A DNA stretch of 64,000 nt, from contig CM075942.1 in the NCBI GenBank assembly GCA_038030265.1, forward strand, positions 43,118,751-43,182,750. The letters are read 5' to 3'. Source of the stretch: Corythucha ciliata. Lineage: Eukaryota; Arthropoda; Insecta; Hemiptera; Tingidae. A program made the translations under genes and the position numbers. Each line of letters starts with the position of its first letter. Positions within the stretch are counted from its first letter, which is position 1. Below are positions 25,908 through 37,200 of this stretch, in pieces. The notes beneath the pieces are model-generated. The model was not told the DNA's origin. It ran no database searches and worked only from the letters and a program-made list of their open reading frames with translations.

Positions 25908-26397
25908 GCGTCCCGATTTTTTTCACGTTGTTTGCTGATTTATGTGGAAGTAAAAGCAGTAGATGGCAATTGTAGGACATCGTTGGAAAGCTGACAAATT
26001 GCAGATGTTTTTCCATTCATCTGAACGTTTGATGCCACTGAGGTTAGAAGAATTAGAAGCGGAAGAGGAGGCAGGAGAAAAACGCAAAACGCCTTTTGGG
26101 AGATTTTGATCGACTGATATGCCGATCAAAATTGGACAATCACCAATTCTTTTGGGCTCATTTTGTAGGCAATTTTGTCCTGTTTCCAACGCACTATTCA
26201 CTTTGTCCAAATTAACCTCGTGCGGTGACACATCAAGTCAAATTTGAAAAAAAAGAGCTAATCATGAAAACATCAGTTTTTATTCGATATCTCGAAAACA
26301 AATTGACTATCGATAATAGTGTATTTCGTGAAATCGATGCTAAATGACCTAATTCATCACGTGGTTCAGTATTGCCACACTAACCTCAAACACCCTG
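25908..26397. repeat. Right terminal inverted repeat, 490 bp
   Basis: Complement of 22751-23240, ending in ACCTCAAACACCCTG followed by TA. The same CAGGGTG terminus occurs on foldback elements at 44480-45093 and at 55709. Confidence 0.9.
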
Positions 26398-26725
26398 TAT
26401 ACCTATCCAGATTAATGAACGATGAGGTAGGTAGTATTCACGAATTCACGGTCTTCCTCACCACATGATGACATAATATGACACACAGACACAACACAGG
26501 TGCTACAAAGTGAGGATCGTGCGGTCAATTCGTTCCAAATCGGCGGCATCACGGTTCACGGGGAAAACGCCTTTGCCTCTAGTGGATCGTCTGAACGAAA
26601 AATCCGTTTCAATTTTCGGATTCTCCTGTTGTGTAGTTACCCAGGGCCCAAAGGGATAAAACAATATAGGCACGACTTTACGAAAAGACTGAGGAAAACG
26701 ATGTATTTTAAACGAAGTGTAAGAC

Positions 26726-26850
26726 CAGGGGCCGTATTCCTAAGCCGTGTGAGAATGCCGCAAAAAGCGGTTGGATAATGTTATTTCTTATTCGGCGTCC
26801 TTGGATCCCGCGTGCAGCGTTTTTTCCCGATCGTTCAGAATAAAGCTGGG
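26726..26850. mobile_element. MITE, CAGGGGCC family, copy 2
   Basis: It begins CAGGGGCCGTATTC and carries the core GGATAATGTTATTTCTTATT plus TCCTTGGATCCCG. The right end is degraded and runs directly into repeat X copy 2. Confidence 0.65.
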
Positions 26851-26857
26851 CACACAT

Positions 26858-27411
26858 ATGCGCTACTTGCCAAGTACCGAATGTTCGGCAAATAGCAAGC
26901 TAAAGCGCCCCATACTGTCAGTTTAACTGAACTGCAGTCCACCTGCAGTCCGTGAAAACTGAACGTGTGTGGCCATAGGACCGGCTAGGATCGGACGTGA
27001 GATCGTTGACTGACAGTGTATGATACCCGTCGATTTTGGCCGGACGGTCGCCTCTTGAGGCGACGGCCTGCAGGCAATCGCATAGTGTACGGGGCGCTTT
27101 ACTTTGCTTACTACTTGGCTATTCACAAGTACCTTGGCACACACATGCGTGACTTGCCAAGTACGATAGTCTCCTAGGAAACGATGAAAATTCGTGCAAG
27201 CAGCTCGTTGAAATGAATGACAAAAGACTGTTGTCACTGCAGCAGCTGAGGCTCACTGCCGGAGTTGGAGGTCAAGTTCAGTTTAGGACCAATTATCCAA
27301 CACGGAATTACATTCAAATTTCAGATTCAGTATTGTTGTTGTTGTATAATAAAATGGAATTGTTAAAAAAATTGAATTTTTGAAATCGGAAAACAAAAAT
27401 TGTTTTACCTC
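26858..27411. mobile_element. Repeat X, copy 2 (lacks the nested MITE)
   Basis: Direct copy of 23298-24284 without the 442-bp MITE and with an 11-bp duplication (CCACCTGCAGT block near 26939). It lies about 460 bp beyond the right end of the Tc1-like element, so X is not part of that element. The two copies differ only at scattered bases. Confidence 0.8.
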
Positions 27412-27699
27412 GAGAAACTCGAATTCGGGAGGCAGCAGTAGTGAAACTATTCGATGATTGATGTACAACTTTGTTTTTAGTACTGTGGCCGAAAAATTGT
27501 ACCTCCTGCTCTGGCGAGATGTGCTCTGGTTACACTTGCAACAAAACACAGCATGACGTGGTTCCACAAATTATTGGTGTGGCCAATGTAAAAAAAAAAA
27601 GCGGTCTCCAGACCGTCCAGGCGTTGTCTTCACGAACGCTTAAAGGGTTGCCACCGTAAAAATTGATGCTGCTCACTTGATTTGAAAACCCTATGTTAC

Positions 27700-28695
27700 C
27701 ACAGTAAAAATTGAAGTGCCCTACCTCATTGTTTTCTGAGATTCTGGGTACACGGTACTGCGGTACAGTGACAGTGGCAATACTGCCAGTCTCCCACTAC
27801 TGTTCGAAGGGTCAGGAGTCGTTATGGGGTTGTGCGAGCAAGTTTAGGTCGGCCACGCGTGCATTCATTCAATTCAATAGCTCGCTCGACGACCAGGAAA
27901 CACGCGCCACCCGTTTTTTCAAAAGCCTAGGTAAGCTTGAACCGTAGAAGTATACATGTACTCTATCAAGTTACGCATTATCTTAGAGCATATCTTCACT
28001 TTAACGTTTCATTTTTCTTTGTAGAAAACACTTCATGTTGATGTTGCAATGGATTTCCTCGGCCTCCCTGAGTCTTGGGAGTCGGACTACCGCGACTACG
28101 CAGAGGAGCTTATTGGTAAGTGAGGCTTTCAATACTATTTTATTTCTTCTTTCCCGTGATAAATCACTACTAACGGCCTCAGCATATAACGCGGACTGGT
28201 CCGCGCGCGAAAGTAACTCCGCGTCAACGTTTTCAGTTCGCGTTCTGTGTGGCGTGGCCTTAATGTGGGCGCTTTTATGACTTGATTCTTGTTCGGTGAG
28301 GGTTTATCAGTAGGCAGGAGGCACGCTTTTTGAAAAAATAGTAGTGTTGTTTGATTGAGCATCCCAAATCCTGCAAAAAACTTTGCATCATGGCTCTTAG
28401 GAATAAAGTGATCACGGCTGTTCTCCATTATTATTATTAATTTATTTACTTCATTTATTTTATTTTTGTCGATCCAGGGTTGCAAAAATAGATGTATATG
28501 GAAGAATAAGAACGTCGAGATCCCTCATGATGGTTTTAAAAGACAACAGATAGCCGATTTGGACAGAAAAGCCAAACGTAAACAGTGAGCAGATACATTT
28601 AACTCCGTAATTTATTTATTACTTGTAACTTGAAACTTTATTTTGTATGAATTATAAATTCGTATTTTTAATAAAACTTGTTATCAATTTCGATT
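27700..28695 (+). CDS. Small spliced gene, product not recognised
   Basis: I see three exon-like blocks: a probable 5' UTR exon ending at 27930 (CCTAG before GTAAGC), an exon 28025-28115 (acceptor TTTGTAG, donor GTAAGT), and a last exon starting 28478 (acceptor GATCCAG) with AATAAA at 28670-28675. From ATG 28035 the reading frame runs 27 codons, splices in phase 0 to 28478 and stops at 28586-28588, giving 63 residues. The first 27 have no acidic residue and are Ser/Thr/Arg-rich, as in a mitochondrial presequence; the rest is basic (ending DRKAKRKQ). An alternative start at 28049 has a better G at +4 and reads MDFLGLPESWESDYRDYAEE, but needs another acceptor (for example 28233) and soon meets a stop. 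The gene structure is plausible; the protein is uncertain. I know no match. Confidence 0.4.
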
Positions 28696-29189
28696 GCTTT
28701 GTTTATATTATGTGTTGAACCTCAAAATTATGATCTGCCACCAACGCGTTATTTACAGCGTCCACCGTACATTTTACTGTGGCCTATTTCTCCGCTCTGT
28801 ACGTGGTACAAGGTACAAACATTCAAACATTCATTTTACTGTGGTATGCTACGAACTGATACTTCGTTACTAAAGTCAGATTTACCGTGGCAACCATCAC
28901 ATTCTATCGTCGGCTCTGCTTTGGCCCAATGAAAATTTACCGTAGGGAATAAGTGCCTACACGAAATGGGCAAAAAGTTTATTGTTTCGTGAATTGAACA
29001 ATTTCATTTACTAAAATGTAAAATATTGCACGGCAATGCGTGTTTACTTTTTCTATTTACGAGCCCATTTTAAAGTAATTTAATTTGGCTTTGATTATCG
29101 AGTTTGAAATTCGCTTTAATTTCGAATCGAGTTGGAGTCGAGGAAGCGGGTAGTTTTGGGAGGAAAAAACTCCGGGACTAAGTTTGATG
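28696..29189. other. Non-coding stretch
   Basis: It contains several variants of TTTACCGTGG/TTTTACTGTGG between about 28780 and 28945, related to CCACCGTAAAAATTG and CCACAGTAAAAATTG near 27650-27715. It looks like a degraded dispersed motif; no gene is seen. Confidence 0.4.
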
Positions 29190-29830
29190 ACTGATTTTAA
29201 TGTTTTCAGGTGTGCTGAATCCGAATTTCAAATTTGCCCAACGATACAACCCCGGCAACATGCCAAAATTTGGTTGCCTTTTAAAATTCTGTGTTATTTT
29301 TTGTTTTTTCGCCACACCATCGCGAGTAATAAAAATATGGTTCCCTGACATTCCTCACGTTTTGAGATATCCTGAATTTGAATTTCAACCCCCCGACCTC
29401 CTAAAAGAGACGCTACCTACAGTCTAAAAATAGGAAAATCTACAAAAACCCCAGATTTCTGTTATTTCTTATATGTGACATGCGATCAAAGCCGAGATTG
29501 AAACAGTTCACATTAGTTTCCCACGTTTCAGGTAATCTGAATCCGAAAATCAAATTTCCGGGCCCCTACGCTACACTCGTATCAAAAAATATTCTACTTT
29601 TCACTTGTTTGCTATTTTGGTCAAGTTTCCGTTTTGTAAGGTGTGCTGAATTCGAATGTCCTTTTCAAGACCGTATCACATAATGACATAATTATTTCAA
29701 CGAATATCACAAATCTCCTCGAAAAATTCTAACTTGTTCATTATAGGTCGTGATTTCACCTGTTTCTTCCCGTGTTGCCGGTGTGCTGAATCCGAATTCA
29801 TTATCAAAACTCTTAGCGACCCCTGTCTGA
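29190..29830. repeat. Degenerate tandem repeat, GGTGTGCTGAATCCGAATT type
   Basis: TGTGCTGAATCCGAATTTCA (29210), ATCCTGAATTTGAATTTCA (29370), AATCTGAATCCGAAAATCA (29534), GTGCTGAATTCGAATG (29641) and GTGCTGAATCCGAATTCA (29781) recur every roughly 110-165 bases, each preceded by a TTTTC-rich stretch. Open frames here come from the repeat. Confidence 0.55.
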
Positions 29831-31229
29831 CCGGAATTTGTGTTACTTCTCACCACAAGTGCATCTTTGATGCCGTCTGCCACCGGTTACTTCACGTCCA
29901 AAGGTGGCAGACAATTTTTCCCACTATTAGAAAAGTATTCTTGATTTTTTGCGCTGGGTAGGAAAATTGCACTTTTTACGTCGCTGCCTCTTGGACTAGT
30001 TGTAAAACATTGCCCGGAACACCGAAAATCATGATTTTTTAAAGGTAAATGTTCCCCGGAAGCAAACGTTTAAAGTGAGGATTTCAGATAAAACACCAAT
30101 CAGGGATGCCAAGAAAAGTGAATCGAAAACAAAGATAGTCTAGGCTCCTAGTAGATTTATCATACAGTCTTACTATAAACGTCGGCTTCCAGTGATGAAC
30201 GCGAATGACGTTTGAGTTAGAACCACCGGTGATTCATGAAAATTGCACCGAACCTCCATTTCGACCGTTCAGACCATCAGCTACCCAAGATACCTACTTG
30301 GTCCTGGTCTCATCAGCTGCATGTTGCCGGACTTCTAGCGGGCCGGGTCTTTGGGCCATAGGACCAAATAGCTGCTCTTTCAGCCTGAGGTTCTGAGTTC
30401 GAAACGGAGACTGGACCGTAATCTGTGCAATTTTCATTGCACAGACGGACTGTGCGTACAGTGCAATTTTCATAGTTTGCTTTCAGGGTACCATTCCCCT
30501 CTGAACATCACGCTTTTCGGTAATACGGGCTATGTTTTAGGGCGTTACTGACAACTAATTTAAAACATTGACGGGTCATTAGAAAGCTTATTTGATCCGC
30601 AAGTTTTTTTGATAATAACTTGCAGATCCTTTGAAGCTTTGAACAAGCACAAAAACCCCACACAGAAAAGGCTAACTCCCATTGCTGGGTATAGCGCTAG
30701 AACGTCAACCTTTTATATATACTACATCTCCAAATCGTGAAACCCCGAAATACGCAGTTTCGTACAATTTTCAAGTTTGGCAGCAATTTTTGTAAAAATT
30801 GCCCATTGTGGACAATTGTTGGGGCCAATTTTTCAAAAGTGTTTCGACTTGAGGCGAACATGGTTTGTGAGTCCCTCGCGGAGAATGGTTTCTTGAGAAT
30901 GCAACCTGTCTCGGCCAAAAACCACGTAGGAGGGCGTCAGCACCCCTTAAACAGGGGCAAAAATGAGCGTTTGGGTGATGTCGTTGGTTTACGTCTATTT
31001 TTTCGAGTCTAGAGCAGCCCAGCGAGGTCCGCGTGCATCGAAGCTCTTCCTTGGACTTACAGACTATCGCGCTACAACACCTCGGATGTATCTCTCTGCA
31101 TCTTCCACCACGCAGACTCTACAAGTGAAAAACCTCACCACCGAGCTGGATCCACGATCCACGCCGGTAACGTACGTGCTCGCCCGTTATAGATGAAGAA
31201 AAAACTATAAGATGAAAAAATAAGGTTTT
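29831..31229. other. Non-coding stretch
   Basis: Around 30320-30410 there is a possible degraded tRNA-derived SINE piece (the GAGTTCGAAAC block resembles a B box), but no complete tRNA fold. Frames at 30697-31196 have no recognised product. Confidence 0.35.
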
Positions 31230-32370
31230 AGGTTTTAAAGCGTTGATTCTCGGCTAATAATGAGAATAAGCGCACATTTGCCGCTAAAAGTCAGGAAATA
31301 ACACTAATTCGAATGCACCAGAAGGCAACTTCTAGCTAAAATAGACAAAATACGCCAACCTCAAGTTTATAGGCGGCTAAAATTGACGAGTCCGCTAATT
31401 TGCTAATCTTCTTGAGACAATTACGTGGCAAAAATAGCGGACAACGCTATAATTCATAGCAAAATGCGAAAAACATCTCTAACTCGTGGTTAAAAATGGT
31501 CAGAAACGCTAATTCACCGACACAATAACTGAGAAAAAGCGCTAATTCGCGGCTATAAAATTGAAAAAAAGCAGCGATGAGTCGCTTAACAGGCTCAGCT
31601 AGTATTGAAAAAAAAGGCGAATTCATGGTTTCTCGAGGCAACTTCATGACTAAAATTGAGAAAAAATGCTAATTTATTTTTCGTGGATAAAAGAGAAAAA
31701 TTCACGGCTAAGATTGAGAAGGAGCGCTAAATCGTGGCTGGAATTTAGAAAATACGGTAAATCGCGGATACATTTGAGAACCACTACCAACTATACTCGT
31801 ACACTATACTACTTCTTGCACTTCTATTACTGAGGTTACTAATTCACGGCTGGAATGGATAAAAGTCATTTCACTGCTAAGATTGACGAAAAGAGACCAT
31901 TCGCGGCTAAAATGGGAAAAAATCGTCAATTCACAGACCAGTTTGAGAGCATTCGCTAATTCGCCGGGACTAAAATTGTGTAAAAGTGGTACTTCACGGC
32001 AAAAATCTAGAAATAATTCGCGGTTTAAATTTTAAAAAAGTGGCAATACACGGCAAGAATTGTGAAAAGGCCGAGACTTGTGCAGGCTAAAACTAAGAGA
32101 AATCGCTAATTCAAGGATCTATTTGAGAAACCCCGCTAATACGTGACTGAAACGGAGAAAAACTGCTAATTTTCGATTAGAATTGGAATAAAGCGCTCAT
32201 TCGCAGCTGGAATGGAGAAAACCGCTAGTTCACTTACCAATTTGAGACAAACCGTGAACTGTGGCTAAAATTGAGTAAAAGCGATAATTATCGACAAAAA
32301 TTGATAAATAATTTGGGCCTCAAATAAAGCGCTAAATCGCGGCAAAATGGGGAAAATGCTGCAATTTTAC
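31230..32370. repeat. Degenerate minisatellite, CGCTAATTCGCGGCTAAAATTGAGAAAAA type
   Basis: About 1.1 kb of units near 30-36 bases: variants of GCTAATTCGCGGCTAAAATT followed by GAGAAAAA, for example at 31505, 31870, 32107, 32166 and 32330. Copies are heavily diverged and a phase shift occurs every few units. Base composition differs from the flanks through the recurrent CGCGG. Confidence 0.65.
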
Positions 32371-33673
32371 ACATGGGTCTATTATTCATGAATGTAGCCA
32401 AAACCGGCTTGAAATTACATGAAAATCGACACCCCACACCCCTACGACCTCAAAACCTTTGAAAACCCCCCATTTTGAACCCGTTTTGGCGTTTAAAAAC
32501 CCAGGAAGTCAGTTTATCAAACTTATCAGCTGTTAGGACCAACTAGATCCCAAATGGAGTTTATGTGCGGAAGAACGAGTTTTTTCGAGCAATCAAAACG
32601 TACACAGAAAAATGTTTAGGGTGGGTTGTGAATAGTACATTCCTAACCGAAAACATAGCTGTGTATTATTCAGAATGAATAATAAACCAAAAACGCTAAT
32701 TTGCATGGGTAAGAAGTTAATGACAACCTGTTGGACAAAGCAACTCGTGCATTGGATAAGAAGATCTTCTCTTTAGAGCAGCCGACAAGTTCTCAGTAAC
32801 TGCATAGACAAAAACAGTCGTGTCTGCCAGTCTTTTTCTGCCTGTATCTTTCTTTTTTTCTCGTATACAGATAAACTAAAGTAGTCTGATAAAAAGAGAA
32901 AAATAAAAAAAGTTTCTCACTTTTAAATGGGCCGCAAAATTGTTGCATTAACATCGAAAAACTGGTTCTTCTCTGGACGAAATAGGTTCTTGCCATTTCA
33001 GAAGAGTGAGCTCCAAGACCGCATATGCCATTGCGTAATGATGCCGGTGCTATGGTATAGGAAACTGGCGGGAGGCGGCTAAATAAAAATGAACTTATTT
33101 TACAAATAATTAATAGGTCATTTTGGAAAGTTTTTTCACTAAACACTGGTGACCGTCTTCAAAGTTCATCAAAAGGGATGCAACTTTTCGAGAAATTAAA
33201 GGGCGAGAACCTTAATAATTGTTGGGCTGGCGACGGGTGGAGTGAAAATGCCAGGAATAAAAATGCCTCTTAAAATAAACAGGCTATTTATGTAATGTAA
33301 CAAAACGGGGGATCGGTACCTTAGGTTGCTACTTTGAAAAAGAAAGGAGCGTTTTAAGGGAAATGTCGCGGGTGTAGAAAGTTTTATTTTGAATTAAATA
33401 CAACTACGTACTCCTTTTTCATTTCATAGGGGCTCTAAATCGTTCAAGGTTTTCAAGCAAAAGATGTTTAAATAATACAGCATCCTTCTTGATGGGTTGA
33501 CTCCTGTTCCTTCTTCTGCTTCTTTTTAGTTGCGTAATAAATCTAGAGATCGAAGTATACAAGTACTGTTTTGAGTGCACCCCTGTCACCGAACGAAACC
33601 GAGAAGCGTTTTTCTCACAGCTTACGCTCTAACTGCTTGGGCAACTTTTTAACTACCTATACCTATTTATAAT

Positions 33674-33739
<66 letters not shown>

Positions 33740-34106
33740 ATTTTTTCACCAGCCTTTTTGATAGCTGGTCCATTATACAAAAGCCATGCTACTTGGTGAA
33801 AGTGAGCTCTATTGTCAAGTGATCGCATGACTCGTGTTAATTATGCGGTAGAAGATGATTTGTGATTTGCACGGTTATACTTTTTTTTTCATTGAATTGA
33901 ATTGTTTTGTGTTTTTTTACTCGTAAGAACGGAAGTGTCTCTTATTTCCTGAAAGAAGAACACGGTTTTTTTTTTTTTAACGTTTGACACGTATTCCCAA
34001 ATATAACTAAACGAACCCTCAAACTAGCTATCTTTGGGTTGATTTGAAGAATTTATTAACTTGGTAAAAATGGGCCAGTCGTTCTTGTTAATTTGACGAC
34101 AAACAG
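32371..34106. other. Non-coding stretch upstream of the peptide gene
   Basis: It contains the trinucleotide microsatellite at 33678-33739 and no supported gene. The frame at 32793-33146 on the minus strand lacks any recognisable domain. Confidence 0.4.
33678..33739. repeat. (TTA)n microsatellite
   Basis: About 20 uninterrupted TTA/ATT units. Long pure runs of this kind are length-variable between individuals. Confidence 0.95.
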
Positions 34107-34113
34107 TATAAAA
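34107..34113 (+). promoter_or_regulatory. TATA box of the peptide precursor gene
   Basis: TATAAAA lies 30 bases before an initiator-like TTCAACT with its A at 34137, the standard arthropod spacing. About 70 bases of leader follow before the ATG at 34206, which sits five bases before a GTAAGT donor. Confidence 0.6.
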
Positions 34114-34205
34114 CGTTCAATTAATTATGTGCATTCAACTCTAAATAATACTGTGCAGTTGAGTGAAAAAGGTAGTGAATTTTGGGGGTGAAAGAATCAC
34201 GAAGA

Positions 34206-37200
34206 ATGCGGTAAGTACGGAAACAGTGTGAAATGTTTGAATTAGCACTTAATTTGGATGAAGGAAAATACGTGGCAGTACCTACGGTTCACATTGATTG
34301 CCTCTTTGTGTTGCACCTTTTCCAAAACTATGGTTTTTTAATGGACCAGTTCTGAAATATACGGGGTGGATGCGAATAAGTGTAAAAAACAAAAATTGGG
34401 TTAAAGTAAACCTCATCTGCGATCGAAAACATCCCATAAGCCGTGGTCCGAAAATCAAAACCCATCGAGATATGATTTTTTAAACATCTTTTTAGGATAA
34501 CATCATTTTCCTTGACTACATGCGTGTAACTCGCTTCCCAGCTGACTTTCCGCAACTTTTGGCGATGGATTCGGGAGGAGCACACTCTTTTCTGTCAGGC
34601 CTCTCTATTTTCGTCAAAAAGTAACTATTTTCTATGTCTTCGGCAGCTCCTACAAGTTGTGCGAAACGGTAATTTTCAATTTGTCAGTAAAAGTCAACCC
34701 CCTCTTGTCCATACTAAATCTGCGCCTATTGACTTCCCATGGATCAGAAAAACTTCTTCAACGTGCCCCTTTCAAAATTACTCAGGAGCGTTTGTTTAAT
34801 TAATTGGTGATTTTTCGGAAGAAATGACACTTTTTTAGAAAAATTAGTGATTTTCCTATTCAAAATTGCTTGTTTTTACCTGTAAATACAAACAATCCTT
34901 GTGAATTTGAGCATGCTCAGCGTCATGAAAACCTCACCTGAAGTGGCCCATTGAATGTAACCAACTGTAAACGCCTACCAGAGTATCAAAAAATGTCTCT
35001 CCGGCAGCTGGCTGTCGAGTAAAGTGCATTTCACTTATACGAAATTCGACGTTTTCAGTTGATTTGCGATTATTCGACAAAAATTTGTACTCAGTGGGAC
35101 TATCTACTTTTACTTATCAATTTCTGCCAAATAATCGTTAATTTACTGAAATTCGTAGCAATGAAATGCACTCCATTCGACAGCGATGACAGCCAGCTAC
35201 CGAAACGATATCTTTTGATGCTTTGATGAGAGTTCATATTCAGTTCCATTCCGAGGACTGCTTCAGATGAGAGGTTAAATGATTTGTAACACGCTGAAAT
35301 CCGCATTCTAGTTGGATCTTGATCCCGATCCTTTTTCTATTCGAAGATCTGGATCTTTGATCTAAATCATTTTTTGGAACAGAGGATTTTGTATTTAGAT
35401 CCAAAAAATGAGGATCTTGTCAAGCTCTGGTCAATAGAAACGCGTCTCCAAGGAGGCCAAAAATATGTCCAACATGTGGGATCCAGATGTGACAATGACG
35501 TCACTATTCATGTATGTATATACACACTTTTATGACGGAATATTGACGTTGTACTTGTCCCACATAGTCCGGAAGCCCACCGTGAGAAAAATCCGGGTCA
35601 TTTGATCGTGTCTGGCACCTGCACATGACGTTTTTTATGATCCAGGAGATGACACTTCTAAGGTCACCAGACATTTTCAGCGGGACGGAGCTAGCTGCTG
35701 GCGAACACTCCTTTGGTCCACTTATGGCGAACACTCCTTTGCTGGCATGCTGGCAAGTGTAAAAATTGGTTTTTCACAACCAATAAACTAGAAAACCACC
35801 ATCGCCATCCAATTTTCAACGAAGACCTGATGGCTACTAGTAAGCCTCAAAATTGCCTATTTTTTAAAGCTCGCTCATGGCGCTAACTACAATCAAATTG
35901 GATGGCGTTATTGGTTTCGAAATAAATTGGTCGGTCAGTGTCATCCCCTATTTACTATAGGCCATAAAAAACGTCCTTTGCAGGTGTCAGACTCCCGTTA
36001 TTTAAAATTTTCCTTTATTTGATTTTTTGGGCGAGGCCATGGTGAAATCAGTCAGAAAATAACGTCCCAAACTTGACCTTGTTAACTTTCTGACTGATTT
36101 TCCTTTTACCCCCGCACTGGGTACTTCAAGCGCACCTCCCATTACAGTAAATTTTAAAGATTTGTCCTTCACATAAAGTCAATTTCTGGAAGATTTCATG
36201 AATATGCAATTGGGATGTAGAAGGTGGGCTAAACACTTTTAAAATGACGACTTAGTCAGTTTTTTGATAATTTATACCCATTTTTAAACAAAAGATTGGG
36301 CGAATTCCTAGTTTCAGAGCCGATCATCACGTTATTCTCGCAGAATCGGACTGTTTCTGGGCAAAATAATCTGTTTCAGTGGTTAAACTATCAGTTCTGA
36401 ACCGAAAAACCAGCTGTAACAGTGATTTAATTGGTCAACAATAGTGTAGTTCTAGGAGGAAGTTTTCAAGAGCTTCGTAGCAAAATAATTAGTTTCCCGA
36501 GGATTATGTTTTCCTGATGTGCGACAAAATTTAGTTGACAAGAAAACATTTTCTCGGCAGAATATTAGGTCATTACGTCCTATAGTTCAAGTCACGAAAT
36601 GATTCGTTTTCTGACGGCCCAAGAAACCGTATGTTTGACCGTTACCGGTCCTACGAGTGCCGGAGGGAAGGGGGCACAGCCTAAGTTTCTCTGTCTGTTA
36701 ATACATTTTGAGGAGTAAATAGAGACGAGTGTTTTGTTTTTCAAGCTTTATTGAACGGTTTCAAGGGTAAAATTGCCAGGGCCCCATTGACAGTTTTCAA
36801 TCGAATAACAGCCTCAAATTTTCGGCTCAAGGGGGAGCTGTAGTGATGAATCCTCGACTCCCCTTAATCATCTCTCGTCTACTACTCGGCATACACTTTC
36901 TCGCCTTATTTCTGCACCGAACCTGGTTTTCAAAGACTCGTTTCAATCTCCTGGACAATCCGCATATGCAGTAGTAGACCAGTCAATATAGACAAAAAAA
37001 TCTGGGTAAATCGCAAACATGCATGTAATTAATTTCTTATTCGCGTGTTGTTAGGACCAATGAGAGCAGTTATTACTCAAGTTTGCAACCCTCAAAACCT
37101 TGTGCTCAACTCGTGGCACTCGAAAAACCAAGAAATTTCATCACTTTTTTCTCTTTTTTTAACAAAACTACCAGAAGAAAGCGCTTTTCGAGCATGACCA

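Larger units (their letters stand above)
22751..26397 (+). mobile_element. Tc1/mariner-like transposon with 490-bp inverted repeats
   Basis: The left inverted repeat (22751-23240) and right inverted repeat (25908-26397) are 490 bp each and differ at only a few positions. The outermost bases are CAGGGTGTTTGAGGTTAG. TA flanks both ends (22749-22750 and 26398-26399), the target duplication typical of the IS630/Tc1/mariner group. Between them lie a broken transposase gene (24627-25699) and an unrelated inserted repeat (23298-24284). The near-identity of the termini contrasts with the damaged gene, suggesting recent mobilisation by another copy or repair-driven homogenisation. Confidence 0.9.

Noticed and set aside
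22917..26231. 102-codon frame in both terminal inverted repeats of the Tc1-like element
   Set aside because: It is the same DNA in two orientations, lacks an ATG and has no transposase similarity.
23358..27237. About 100-codon minus-strand frame in both copies of repeat X
   Set aside because: Shared only through repeat identity; no recognisable family. Kept as a note in the repeat entry.
30320..30410. tRNA or SINE
   Set aside because: A B-box-like GAGTTCGAAAC is present, but no acceptor stem, A box or second copy could be established.
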